A stretch of 64,000 bases of DNA from assembly GCF_003583985.1 (NCBI RefSeq), contig NZ_QXML01000006.1, forward strand, positions 62,001 to 126,000, read 5' to 3'. Source of the stretch: Algoriphagus lacus. Its GTDB lineage: Bacteria; Bacteroidota; Bacteroidia; Cytophagales; Cyclobacteriaceae. Shown piece by piece: positions 47,601 through 55,293 of this stretch. Numbering within the stretch: position 1 is the first letter of the stretch; each line of letters opens with the position of its first letter. The translations under genes were made by a program, and so were the position numbers. The notes beneath the pieces were generated by a model. The model saw only the letters and a list, made by a program, of their open reading frames with translations. It did no database searches and had not been told where the DNA came from.

Positions 47601-47785
47601 ATCAGCTGACCATTTATGACCGATGGGGAGGGATAATCTATTCCGGATCGGAGGGGTGGAATGGACTGATCCAAGGTATTGAAGCCCCAGTGAACTCCTA
47701 TTCTTACTTCATCCGCTATGCTTACCTGCTGGAAGGAAAGGAAACCAACTCCGAGAAAAAAGGAAATTTTACGCTGATTCGTTAA
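44648..47785 (+). CDS. T9SS type B surface protein with IgGFc-binding-like, PKD and SprB domains, paralog 3
   Basis: The 1045-residue protein repeats the plan of the two upstream genes. It has a signal peptide (ending FFALAQ) and an IgGFc-binding-like region (GREFYIGYLENGRS, LPVEALGLDYMVMAHH, GECGTTGDHLFQQAYP). The PKD domain shows WTFGDNTPV near residue 502, so the family DFGDG is changed to TFGDN here. Further PKD-like modules and three SprB-like repeats (ACPGESNGSIRINPSGG, SCFGVEDGAFILKPLGG, GCEGSLDGELELEISGG) follow. The type B sorting domain ends FTLIR. It lies 29 bases after paralog 2 and 64 bases before galE. Confidence 0.92.
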   Translation: MNTKWLVNRYLLLLFLILGNSFFALAQLNSVGREFYIGYLENGRSLDTVNVQPEKAVVIITANEKASGTIETPRQKISFSLEKGQQLIREFDGLAEELIHSVSGFVMPRYMRVVSTGNIAVHALNGRAYSTGSTVVLPVEALGLDYMVMAHHEKDQVGGSPYNHTTMESSMVIVGTEENTEVEIIPSVRTSSGNSANFPFKIVLDAGESYQLKSDEDLSGTRVRVLNDNNTNCKKVAVFAGNRMSSSGECGTTGDHLFQQAYPTNTWGNSYIHVPMKDRTSGEFVKVLALENGTDVFVNGQLKTRLNSGKYIRLEFGKNEVARIETSKPSSVAVLSKSGFCNEFFAASLGDPNFFSYSPNKQLIKEIQFSTGKLYGRFNLSINHFLNVIVPKGSAGKTILNGQNVGGQFKTVPGNQFEYAQILIPEGVNQLKNPEGFIAYVYGSGQIESYGFAVGTGVASIQYEADSKYAFEVEGEKVACLGEQGAWKILPEDQSFTEFTWTFGDNTPVMKGQEVSHIFQKPGKYFVSVLAATGSGKCDEQETFRFEVEVKSVEAKLTGPESVCPLIDEFTYMLEDTLNLKRVDWEISGGTILEESLTSVKVKWGAPNPNAKLRAIPFNAEGCPGERMELAVSVTETIEPSLPVGDSGICGAGNSLTYKVPYQTAGRSYTWMVTGGTLISGQNTPQAEIRWDLNAPVKTVFYEESSTINGACAGISEVLEVKVYPEFKINTAELVKPACPGESNGSIRINPSGGSGTYEYKWSHNPSLKTGFAEGLSSGMYEVTVSDATGCAVESLKFELTEPEELRVIDPVVAVSNSCFGVEDGAFILKPLGGNPPFTVLGFESIWDGKELKIMGIAPGDYKLLVFDSRGCSIEVPAVLEGPDQLTVLAKVGNPGCEGSLDGELELEISGGIGPYQVQWATGQTGARISELPYGEFSYTVTDSRGCVLTGIAVVNQARPEVRMPTGFDPREGVFQPVSNCSISYQLTIYDRWGGIIYSGSEGWNGLIQGIEAPVNSYSYFIRYAYLLEGKETNSEKKGNFTLIR

Positions 47786-47816
47786 GCTTTTACCTCCCCA
47801 AATTGGAGGATTTGGA

Positions 47817-47824
47817 TACTTTTG
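47817..47824 (+). promoter_or_regulatory. -7 promoter element upstream of galE
   Basis: TACTTTTG matches the -7 consensus 26 bases before the galE ATG. No matching -33 element was found at 19-21 bases. Confidence 0.35.
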
Positions 47825-47849
47825 TCCCGGCTATATTTTTAATTAAGAA

Positions 47850-48857
47850 ATGAAGAAGATTTTAATTACCGGCGGTGCCGGCTACATCGGGTCCCATACT
47901 GCAGTCGAATTATGGAATGCCGGAATGGAACCGATTATCCTGGATGACTTGTCCAATTCGGATGAAAAAGTGCTGGATCGACTGGAAGAAATTACCGGGA
48001 AGCGATTCGCTTTTTTCAAAGGGGATTGCAACGACAAGTCCCTGTTGGAACGCATTGCAACCGAGCATCAGCTCGCCGGAGTGATCCATTTTGCCGCTTT
48101 CAAAGCAGTGGGAGAAAGTACTTCTCAACCGCTCAAATACTATAAAAACAACGTCGGTTCCCTGATCGTTCTGCTCGAGTTTATGCAGGAACAGGGCATT
48201 CAGGATCTGGTTTTTTCGTCTTCCTGCACTGTGTATGGACAGCCGGAAGTATTGCCTGTAACAGAGTCTACCCCACGACAGGAGGCAGAAAGCCCCTATG
48301 GCAACACGAAGAAAATCTGCGAGGATATTTTGATGGACTACGTCAAAAGCAAACCAGGAGTTCGCGTCATTTCTCTTCGCTATTTCAATCCGGTAGGAGC
48401 GCATCCCAGTGCCAAAATCGGGGAATTGCCCATCGGTACTCCGCAAAATCTCGTGCCCTACATCACTCAAACCGCAGCGGGGATCAGGGAAAAATTGACC
48501 GTCTTTGGCAACGACTACGATACCTCCGACGGGAGCTGCGTGCGGGATTACATTCATGTAGTGGATGTGGCAGACGCACATGTGAAAGCTTTGTCCTACC
48601 TCAGTGGTCAGGAGGACAATTTCTATGAGGTATTCAACGTCGGCACTGGAAAAGGAAATACCGTACTGGAAGTAATTCATGCCTTTGAAAAAGTAAGCGG
48701 CCAAAAACTCAACTATGTGATCGGTCCACGCCGACCCGGTGATGTGGTAAAAACATGGGCCGACACCACCAAAATCAACCAAGTGCTCGGTTGGTATCCG
48801 AAGTATTCATTGGAAGACTCCATGCGGGATAGCTGGAATTGGCAGAAGCGTCTATGA
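47850..48857 (+). CDS. galE: UDP-glucose 4-epimerase
   Basis: GalE interconverts UDP-glucose and UDP-galactose with bound NAD. The 335-residue short-chain dehydrogenase-type enzyme has GGAGYIGSHTAVEL at its N-terminus. The catalytic SSSCTVYG is followed by the Tyr-xxx-Lys pair in SPYGNTKK. RYFNPVGAHPS and VRDYIHVVDVADAH are also family marks. It follows the three surface-protein genes and may supply sugars for glycans, but a -7 element suggests its own promoter. A long hairpin terminator begins at its stop codon. Confidence 0.96.
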   Translation: MKKILITGGAGYIGSHTAVELWNAGMEPIILDDLSNSDEKVLDRLEEITGKRFAFFKGDCNDKSLLERIATEHQLAGVIHFAAFKAVGESTSQPLKYYKNNVGSLIVLLEFMQEQGIQDLVFSSSCTVYGQPEVLPVTESTPRQEAESPYGNTKKICEDILMDYVKSKPGVRVISLRYFNPVGAHPSAKIGELPIGTPQNLVPYITQTAAGIREKLTVFGNDYDTSDGSCVRDYIHVVDVADAHVKALSYLSGQEDNFYEVFNVGTGKGNTVLEVIHAFEKVSGQKLNYVIGPRRPGDVVKTWADTTKINQVLGWYPKYSLEDSMRDSWNWQKRL

Positions 48858-48902
48858 AATCAAAAGAGCCTTTTAATTTGATTTAAAAGGCTCTTTTGAT
48901 TT
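48857..48902. terminator. bidirectional terminator between galE and ggt
   Basis: A 20-bp perfect stem (48857-48876 with 48883-48902) with a 6-base loop lies exactly between the convergent stop codons and overlaps both. Confidence 0.9.
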
Positions 48903-50605
48903 TAATACCCCGCTGCCTGTCCGTCTTTTCTGGATTCTGAGGCGCCGACATAGACTTTGTTGACCTTGTCGTAGAAGATAGCTTGGTATCCTCCATAGGG
49001 TCCGATGCTAAACTCGATTCGGTGGCCCATCTCTTCCAATTTGCGGATGACTTCATAGGAGAAGCCGCTTTCCAGATTCAGCGACCCTCCATTGGTCATC
49101 TTAGAGCCTGTGGGTTCGGACGAACCGTTGTGCCGCATACGCGGTGCGTCGCCTGCTTCTTGCAAATTCATGCCGAAATCGATCAAGTTGACCACAATTT
49201 GGGTATGCCCCTGTGGCTGTACTGAACCACCCATCAGGCCGAAACTGATGTAAGGCTCCCCGTTTTTGGTGATAAAGGCAGGGATGATCGTGTGAAATGG
49301 ACGCTTTCCTTTAGCCAATGAATTCCAATGGTTAGGGTCTTGGACATTGAACTGTTGTCCGCGATTTTGTAGGACAAAACCCAACCCATCCGGAACCATG
49401 CCCGACCCAAACTCATCGTAAATGCTTTGGATAAAGGAAACCATATTACCTTCCTTGTCTGCTACGGTGAGGTAGGTGGTGTTGCCTTTTTCGATTTCCC
49501 CGGCAGGGTAGGCCATGGCTGCTTTGTTAGGATCGATCAGTTTTCTGCGCTCTGTAGCGTATTCTTTGGAAATCAATTTTTCCACAGGGATTTGATTGAA
49601 AGCCGGATCAGCATAGAATTTTGCCCGGTCTTCAAATGCCAATTTCTTGGCTTCGGTCAGCAGGTGCAGGTATTCTGCACTTCCAAAGCCCATCGATTTG
49701 ATGTCGTATCCTTCGAGGATATTCAGCATTTGCAGGACGGCGATTCCCTGTCCGTTGGGCGGAAGTTCCCACACGTCGTATCCTCGGTAATTGGTGCTGA
49801 CGGGTTCCACCCATTCGGAGGTGTGTTTTTTCAGATCTTCATAGCGCAGATAGCCCCCATTTTCCTTCATAAAACGATCGATGGTCCTGGCTATTTCACC
49901 TTCATAAAAAGCCGAACGGCCTTCTTTGGCGATCAGAGAGTAGGTTTTGGCCAAGTCCGGATTTTTGAAGACTTCGCCTTTTCTCGGGGTGTTTTTGCCA
50001 TTAGGCATGTAAGTCTTTCGGAAACCGGGAATGTCTTGCATCTCCGGCCACATGTGATCCATCTGCCAGGCGATCACCTCTGTGACCGGAAAGCCGTTGT
50101 TTGCATAGTCGATGGAAGGCTGAAGAATTTCCTGCATGGAGAGCTTTCCAAATCGCTTGTGCATTTCAAACCAGCCATCCACACAACCCGGAACCGAGAC
50201 TGGTAGTGGGCCAAGTAAGGGTACGGTAGTCAATCCCTTTTCCTTGAAAACATCCATCGTCAACAGCTCAGGAGCACGGCCGCTGCCATTGAATCCGTAG
50301 AGCTTTTTGGTTTTGGCGTCCCAAATGATGGCAAAAACATCTCCTCCGATTCCGCAGCCATTCGGCTCGACCAAGCCCAGCATCGCATTGGCAGCGATTG
50401 CGGCATCCATAGCCGAACCGCCCTTTTTCAAAATATCCAAGGCCACTTGGGTGGCAAGGGGTTGGGCGGTGGCGGCCATACCGTTTTGGGCGATGACTTC
50501 AGATCGGGTGGTAAAGGATTTTCCGGATACCCGATCCTGGGAAAAGGTCAGAAAAGACACCAGCATTCCGGCCAACAGTGAGAATAGGAATTTTATTTTG
50601 CTCAT
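48902..50605 (-). CDS. ggt: gamma-glutamyltransferase
   Basis: The 567-residue secreted N-terminal nucleophile hydrolase cleaves gamma-glutamyl bonds such as that in glutathione. A signal peptide (MSKIKFLFSLLAGMLVSFLTFSQ in part) precedes ATAQPLATQVALDILKKG and EPNGCGIGGDVFA. The self-cleavage site is in the KGNTTYLTVAD region, where the second Thr should become the nucleophile of the small subunit. GLMGGSVQPQGHTQ and the C-terminal GASESRKDGQAAGY are typical. It is single, convergent with galE. Confidence 0.94.
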   Translation of the reverse strand: MSKIKFLFSLLAGMLVSFLTFSQDRVSGKSFTTRSEVIAQNGMAATAQPLATQVALDILKKGGSAMDAAIAANAMLGLVEPNGCGIGGDVFAIIWDAKTKKLYGFNGSGRAPELLTMDVFKEKGLTTVPLLGPLPVSVPGCVDGWFEMHKRFGKLSMQEILQPSIDYANNGFPVTEVIAWQMDHMWPEMQDIPGFRKTYMPNGKNTPRKGEVFKNPDLAKTYSLIAKEGRSAFYEGEIARTIDRFMKENGGYLRYEDLKKHTSEWVEPVSTNYRGYDVWELPPNGQGIAVLQMLNILEGYDIKSMGFGSAEYLHLLTEAKKLAFEDRAKFYADPAFNQIPVEKLISKEYATERRKLIDPNKAAMAYPAGEIEKGNTTYLTVADKEGNMVSFIQSIYDEFGSGMVPDGLGFVLQNRGQQFNVQDPNHWNSLAKGKRPFHTIIPAFITKNGEPYISFGLMGGSVQPQGHTQIVVNLIDFGMNLQEAGDAPRMRHNGSSEPTGSKMTNGGSLNLESGFSYEVIRKLEEMGHRIEFSIGPYGGYQAIFYDKVNKVYVGASESRKDGQAAGY

Positions 50606-50747
50606 GGGATTGGGGAAAAAGAAGAACTCTAAACTAGCTCCAAAGAGAGAATAATTTGATACTAGAGTTGTAAAAGGTAAAGATCCGCTTTAATGCAACC
50701 CAACATGGCCTATTGGTATGTTTTAAATGATTGGATTTCTTATCCCT

Positions 50748-51407
50748 TTATTCCAAAGCCCTCACTAGCAGTCGTTCGGATACTTTTTCGCTGAGGGTTT
50801 CATTCATATGACCTTCGTAGCTGACAACCACACTGGAGTCATAGGCCTCCCTGGAGAGGATGCGCAGTTCAGTTCCCAATGCCAGTTTTCTGCTGTTCAG
50901 GAATTCCAGAAATTCTGTGGAAGAATTGGTCAACGCGGTGAGTTGTACCAGTTGGCCGGGTTTACAGGAGGAAAGTGGCGTGTAATGGATTTCCTGGATT
51001 CGCCCCAGTTTGTCCGGAATAGGCGAACCATGCGGGTCAATGGTCGGAAATCCCATCATTTCATCCATCCGCTGGAAAAACTTCGGGGCGTGAATGTGCT
51101 CCACCTGCTCTGCGATTTCGTGGACTTCCTCCCATCCGAATCCCATTTTTTTCACCAAAAACATCTCAGTAAGGCGGTGCTTACGGATGATCAGGGCGGC
51201 TTCCTTTTGCCCTGCCGGGGTAAGCAGGAGCGGTTTGTATTTCTCATAATTCACCCACCCACTTTTTTGAAGGCTTTTCACCATGCTGTTGGCAGTCGGC
51301 AAACTCACCTGCAGACTGTGAGCCAATTCGGAAAGATTTACCTCTCCTTGGGAATTGGAGAGATTGAATAGGGCTTTGAGGTAATTCTCTTCTGTGGTGG
51401 AAGCCAT
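50748..51407 (-). CDS. DtxR/MntR family metal-dependent transcriptional regulator
   Basis: The 219-residue regulator has an N-terminal winged helix (LSELAHSLQVSLPTANSMVKSLQKSGWV). A dimerisation and metal-binding region (LIIRKHRLTEMFLV, EIAEQVEHIHAP) and a C-terminal FeoA/SH3-like domain follow. The E-x-x-E-H pattern in AEQVEH resembles the Mn-responsive MntR type rather than the Cys form of DtxR. At the N-terminal ligand positions the residues are Asn7 and Lys10, unlike MntR Asp8 and Glu11, so one metal site may be altered. It diverges from a TonB receptor with a shared control region. Confidence 0.93.
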   Translation of the reverse strand: MASTTEENYLKALFNLSNSQGEVNLSELAHSLQVSLPTANSMVKSLQKSGWVNYEKYKPLLLTPAGQKEAALIIRKHRLTEMFLVKKMGFGWEEVHEIAEQVEHIHAPKFFQRMDEMMGFPTIDPHGSPIPDKLGRIQEIHYTPLSSCKPGQLVQLTALTNSSTEFLEFLNSRKLALGTELRILSREAYDSSVVVSYEGHMNETLSEKVSERLLVRALE

Positions 51408-51431
51408 AAATGGAGGTCGAGTCTAATCATT

Positions 51432-51464
51432 CAAAGGTACTATAGGTTTTATAAGAAAAACAAA
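51432..51464 (-). promoter_or_regulatory. promoter of the DtxR-family regulator gene
   Basis: On the minus strand TTTG (51461-51464) is followed after 21 bases by TACCTTTG (51432-51439). Both elements match the consensus. Its -33 element abuts that of the divergent promoter. Confidence 0.6.
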
Positions 51465-51495
51465 TTTGTTAGAATGATCTAACTTGTTACTTTTG
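51465..51495 (+). promoter_or_regulatory. promoter of the divergent TonB receptor
   Basis: TTTG (51465-51468) is followed after exactly 19 bases by TACTTTTG (51488-51495), a full match. The start site would lie near 51502, about 15 bases before the ATG at 51517. Confidence 0.7.
51468..51483. promoter_or_regulatory. DtxR-like operator between the -33 and -7 elements
   Basis: The perfect inverted repeat GTTAGA, 4 bases, TCTAAC fits the DtxR/IdeR box pattern TTAG, 6 bases, CTAA. It fills the spacer of the receptor promoter, so a bound regulator would block transcription. Confidence 0.6.
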
Positions 51496-51516
51496 TAAAT
51501 CTAATTATTGAGTATT

Positions 51517-53790
51517 ATGTCAAAAGTCGGTTTGTTTTTACTGGGTTCGTTGCTTTTGGGGACGGAAGTTTTTGCCCAAAACATCCTGAAAGGACAGGTT
51601 TTGGCCAACTCAATTCCGGTCGAATTTGCCAATGTGGTGCTCAAGGGAACTTCCAAAGGAGCGATCACAGACAGCCTCGGTTTTTTTCAACTTCTGGAGG
51701 TTCCTTCCGGGTCTTATCAGATTCAGGTTTCCAGAATTGGGTTCCTCACCGAAAATATTTCCGTACTCGTTCCCTCCAAGGAGGCCAGCCAGATCAAAGT
51801 GGAATTACGGGAATTAGATTCCAGTCTTGATGAGGTGGTGGTCAGTGGGACCCTCCAGGAGGTGTCCAAGTTGGATAGCCCAGTACCGGTAGAAGTGTAT
51901 AAGGCTGGGTTTTTTAAAGCAAATCCAACGCCTTCCCTGTTTGAATCCCTCCAAAATGTGAACGGAGTCCGACCTCAGATCAACTGCAATGTTTGCAACA
52001 CCGGCGATATCCACATCAACGGATTGGAAGGTCCTTACACCATGATCCTGATTGACGGAATGCCGATTGTCAGTGGTTTGGCTACGGTTTACGGGTTGAC
52101 GGGAATTCCACAATCCCTTATCGATCGGATCGAAGTGGTCAAAGGACCGGCATCCACCTTGTATGGTTCGGAGGCAGTTGGTGGATTGATCAATGTGATT
52201 ACAAAGAGGACGGAGATTGCTCCTGCCTTGGCGGCGGATGCATTTGTTACGGGTTGGGGGGAAATCAATGCCGACTTGGGCGTAAAAAGTAGCTGGGGAA
52301 AATCCATTCAATCCCTTACCGGCGCCAATGTATTTTGGTACGACAATCCCATCGATAATAACGAGGACGGATTTACGGACCTGACTTTGCAAAAGCGGTT
52401 TTCCCTGTTTCAGAAATTCCAGATCAAGCGAAAAGCGGGAAGGGAATTTTCCCTTGCCGGGCGGTATGTAACCGAAGACCGATGGGGCGGACAGATGGAT
52501 TGGACGGAAGCCTATCGGGGAGGAGATCAAATCTATGGGGAAAGCATCAAAACGCGTCGTTGGGAAGCTTTTGGAACCTATCGACTTCCGATCGAGGAAC
52601 TGGTAAATTTTCAGTTTTCGGTCAATGGACACCATCAGGACTCGTATTACGGAACCACTTTTTACCTCGCCGATCAGCAGATTGCCTTTGGGCAGTTGAC
52701 CTGGATGAAAGAGGCCGGAAAAAACAACCTGCTGCTGGGAACTGCCTATCGCTACACTTTTTACGATGACAACACGCCGGCCACTCAGCAAAATGGAGAA
52801 AGGAATTACCCTTCGCAGATCCATTTGCCCGGAGTTTTCTTTCAAAACGAATTTAAGATTTCAGAAAAGCAGAGTTTGTTGGGCGGAATTCGATACGATT
52901 ACAACAGCGTGCATGGAAGTATTATCTCTCCCCGTCTGAATTACAAATTGGTTTCTGCGGACAAGAGCACCGTTTTCAGGTTTTCAGCAGGAAACGGTTT
53001 CCGGGTTGCAAATGTCTTCACGGAAGATCACGCTGCCCTGACTGGGGCAAGAGAAGTGGTGTTTGCAGAAGAGCTAGCCCCCGAGCGGAGCTGGAATACC
53101 AACCTAAATCTGGTTAAGAAGATCTACTCTGACCGAGGAAATTACTTCGGATTGGACGGATCGGTTTTTTACACCCATTTCACCAACCGAATCGTGCCGG
53201 ATTACGAAACGAATCCCAACCAGATTATCTACGCCAATCTTGACGGAAATGCGGTGTCCAAGGGGGTTTCATTGAATTTGGATGCCGTTTGGAATTCAGG
53301 ATTTAAGGTGATGGCCGGAGCAACATTAATGGATGTGAGTTTGGAAGAAGAGGGACAGAAGGTGCGTCAGTTGCTCACGGAGCGGTTTTCAGGCGTTTGG
53401 ACAATTGGGTATCAGTTTCAAAAAATAAAGCTTTCCCTCGATTACACCGGCAATGTGTACAGTCCGATGCGTTTGCCACTGTTGGGCGAACTGGATGAGC
53501 GTCCGGAATATTCTCCATGGTGGAGCATTCAGAATATCCAGTTGACCAAGGCTTTTGGAACTCGTGGGGAAATCTACGGAGGGGTGAAAAATCTCCTGAA
53601 TTACACCCCACCTGCCAACAGTATTGCCCGGGCCTTTGACCCATTTGATCGGGGAGTGGAGTTTGGTCCCAACGGTCAGGTAATTCCCACACCCGAGAAT
53701 CCCCAGGCATTGACCTTTGATCCAACTTACGTGTTTGCTCCCAATCAGGGGATTCGAGGATTTTTTGGAGTGAGGTTTACATTGGAATAA
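51517..53790 (+). CDS. TonB-dependent receptor, probably metal regulated
   Basis: The 757-residue outer-membrane receptor starts at the ATG at 51517 (MSKVGLFLLGSLLLG, signal ending VFAQ), not the TTG at 51508. A carboxypeptidase-regulatory-like domain spans residues about 20-105. The plug follows, with DEVVVSGTL, INGLEGPYTMILIDGMP and GPASTLYGSEAVGGLINV. A CNVC pair at residues 157-160 of the plug is notable. The barrel ends FFGVRFTLE. It shares a divergent control region with a DtxR/MntR-family gene, so iron or manganese uptake is a reasonable inference. The substrate cannot be read from sequence. Confidence 0.92.
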   Translation: MSKVGLFLLGSLLLGTEVFAQNILKGQVLANSIPVEFANVVLKGTSKGAITDSLGFFQLLEVPSGSYQIQVSRIGFLTENISVLVPSKEASQIKVELRELDSSLDEVVVSGTLQEVSKLDSPVPVEVYKAGFFKANPTPSLFESLQNVNGVRPQINCNVCNTGDIHINGLEGPYTMILIDGMPIVSGLATVYGLTGIPQSLIDRIEVVKGPASTLYGSEAVGGLINVITKRTEIAPALAADAFVTGWGEINADLGVKSSWGKSIQSLTGANVFWYDNPIDNNEDGFTDLTLQKRFSLFQKFQIKRKAGREFSLAGRYVTEDRWGGQMDWTEAYRGGDQIYGESIKTRRWEAFGTYRLPIEELVNFQFSVNGHHQDSYYGTTFYLADQQIAFGQLTWMKEAGKNNLLLGTAYRYTFYDDNTPATQQNGERNYPSQIHLPGVFFQNEFKISEKQSLLGGIRYDYNSVHGSIISPRLNYKLVSADKSTVFRFSAGNGFRVANVFTEDHAALTGAREVVFAEELAPERSWNTNLNLVKKIYSDRGNYFGLDGSVFYTHFTNRIVPDYETNPNQIIYANLDGNAVSKGVSLNLDAVWNSGFKVMAGATLMDVSLEEEGQKVRQLLTERFSGVWTIGYQFQKIKLSLDYTGNVYSPMRLPLLGELDERPEYSPWWSIQNIQLTKAFGTRGEIYGGVKNLLNYTPPANSIARAFDPFDRGVEFGPNGQVIPTPENPQALTFDPTYVFAPNQGIRGFFGVRFTLE

Positions 53791-53945
53791 TAACAAGGCC
53801 TCGACATCTCACCGATTCTGTTCCTGTCTTAACTCATAGCACTTATGGATAAAGCCACTCATGTTGGCCAGATCTTTCAAAGCTGTGAATCGACTAATCT
53901 AGGCGAGCTATTTGAATAGGAACCTTAAAGAGGTTAGCAAAAAAA

Positions 53946-53968
53946 AATCCCCGCTTTTGGCGGGGATT
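53946..53968 (-). terminator. terminator of the sdaAB-tolC-hlyD operon
   Basis: A 9-bp GC-rich stem (53946-53954 with 53960-53968) with a 5-base loop is followed on the minus strand by T. It lies 6 bases after the stop at 53974. Confidence 0.85.
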
Positions 53969-53973
53969 GTGAA

Positions 53974-55290
53974 TTAATCTTCTTTGGCTTCTTCCGGTTT
54001 TTTGGCTTCGGCTTTTTTGACTTTGTCGCCTTCTTTCAGCTCTTTACTTACAATGAAGTATGGGCCTGAGATAACCTCATCGCCTTCTTTCAAACCTTCC
54101 AGAATTTCGATGTTTTCATAATCTGAAATCCCGGTTTTTACTTTTCTGATTTTGGCTACTCCGTCTTCACTCACGAAAACCAATTCCCGTGATTTGGTTG
54201 TGCCACCTGCCAGGGTATCCAGCTGATCTTCTCTTGTTGTCACTGAAGAAAGTGGGATGGCCAATGCACCGGCTTTGGAAGTAGTCAGAATTTCAACAGA
54301 AGCAGTCATACCTGGACGGAAAGGATATTTGTTGCCCGCTTTTACCAAGTCCTCATAGGAACTGTTAAGAATTCGGATTTTTACTTTGAATTCGGTTACC
54401 GCATCGGCAGAAGTCTTGGTATTTGCTGTGTTCGCAATGCTGGTTACGATCCCTTTGAATTTTTTACCAGTAGCAGCATAGGAATCCACATCAATAAGTG
54501 TGGTGTCACCCAAACTTAGACGAACGATGTCATTTTCGTTGACGTCCACTCTTACTTCCATTTTGGAAAGGTCCGCAATGGTCATCATTTGGGTACCGGC
54601 CATCTGCTGCGTACCTACTACACGTTCACCCTGCTCAACCAGCAAACTGGAAACGATTCCAGAAACCGGGGAATTTACATTGGTAAGCCGTAGATTTTCG
54701 GAAGCTTCGTTTACGGAAGCCTGAGAGCTTTTTACGATAAATTCGGATGCGACCACATTCTGTTTTGCAGCCTCCAGATCTTTCTGTGCGGAGATGTAAT
54801 TGGCACGAGCAGTCTCAAAGTCAGCATCTGAAATCGCTTTTTCGTCGTAAAGCTTCTTTTGTCTGTTGAAGTTAAGTTCGGCTTGGGTGAATTGAGCCTC
54901 TGAACGCTGCAGAGCCGCTTTGGCCTGAGCCAAATTTGCCATTTGCTGATTGAGGTTAGCTCGGGTTCTTTCCAACGCAGATACGAAGTTGTCAGGACGG
55001 ATTTTCACCAAAAGCTTTCCCATTTCCACGGAGTCACCTTCTGCCACATTGAGTTCGATGATCTCACCTGCCACATCCGGGGAAAGTTTCACTTCGACTT
55101 CAGGCTGGATTTCTCCGGAAGCACTTACTTTTTCAACGATCGTTGTTTTTTTGGCAGTTGAAAATTCCACCTCTGTTTCTTTGGCCCCACCAATCCAACC
55201 TGCAGATCGGCCGATTACGGCAATAACGATGATAAGTCCTACTGCTCCCAGCAGGTAATACAAGAGTTTGTTTGACTTTTTAGCAGCCAT
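53974..55290 (-). CDS. HlyD-family periplasmic adaptor of an efflux pump
   Basis: The 438-residue membrane fusion protein has an N-terminal membrane helix (LLYYLLGAVGLIIVIAVIG) and two lipoyl half motifs (SASGEIQPEVEVKL and VNSPVSGIVSSLLVEQGERV). A long coiled-coil hairpin (about residues 95-200), a beta-barrel domain and an acidic-basic C-terminal tail follow. Such adaptors link an inner-membrane RND or ABC pump to a TolC channel. The TolC-like gene is directly upstream (3-base gap), but no pump gene is in the window. A MacA-type ABC partner elsewhere is possible. Confidence 0.92.
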   Translation of the reverse strand: MAAKKSNKLLYYLLGAVGLIIVIAVIGRSAGWIGGAKETEVEFSTAKKTTIVEKVSASGEIQPEVEVKLSPDVAGEIIELNVAEGDSVEMGKLLVKIRPDNFVSALERTRANLNQQMANLAQAKAALQRSEAQFTQAELNFNRQKKLYDEKAISDADFETARANYISAQKDLEAAKQNVVASEFIVKSSQASVNEASENLRLTNVNSPVSGIVSSLLVEQGERVVGTQQMAGTQMMTIADLSKMEVRVDVNENDIVRLSLGDTTLIDVDSYAATGKKFKGIVTSIANTANTKTSADAVTEFKVKIRILNSSYEDLVKAGNKYPFRPGMTASVEILTTSKAGALAIPLSSVTTREDQLDTLAGGTTKSRELVFVSEDGVAKIRKVKTGISDYENIEILEGLKEGDEVISGPYFIVSKELKEGDKVKKAEAKKPEEAKED

Positions 55291-55293
55291 GGT

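Noticed and set aside
38282..47785. The three surface giants as one recent DNA triplication
   Set aside because: The proteins share architecture but their DNA differs widely, and I saw no long identical blocks. The duplications are old.
47910..48782. 290-codon minus-strand open frame opposite galE
   Set aside because: galE is unmistakable on the plus strand. The antisense frame has no motif and no ribosome site.
51814..52845. 343-codon minus-strand open frame inside the TonB receptor
   Set aside because: It lies wholly opposite a clear receptor gene, has no recognisable domain, and its composition mirrors the sense codons. It is a shadow frame.
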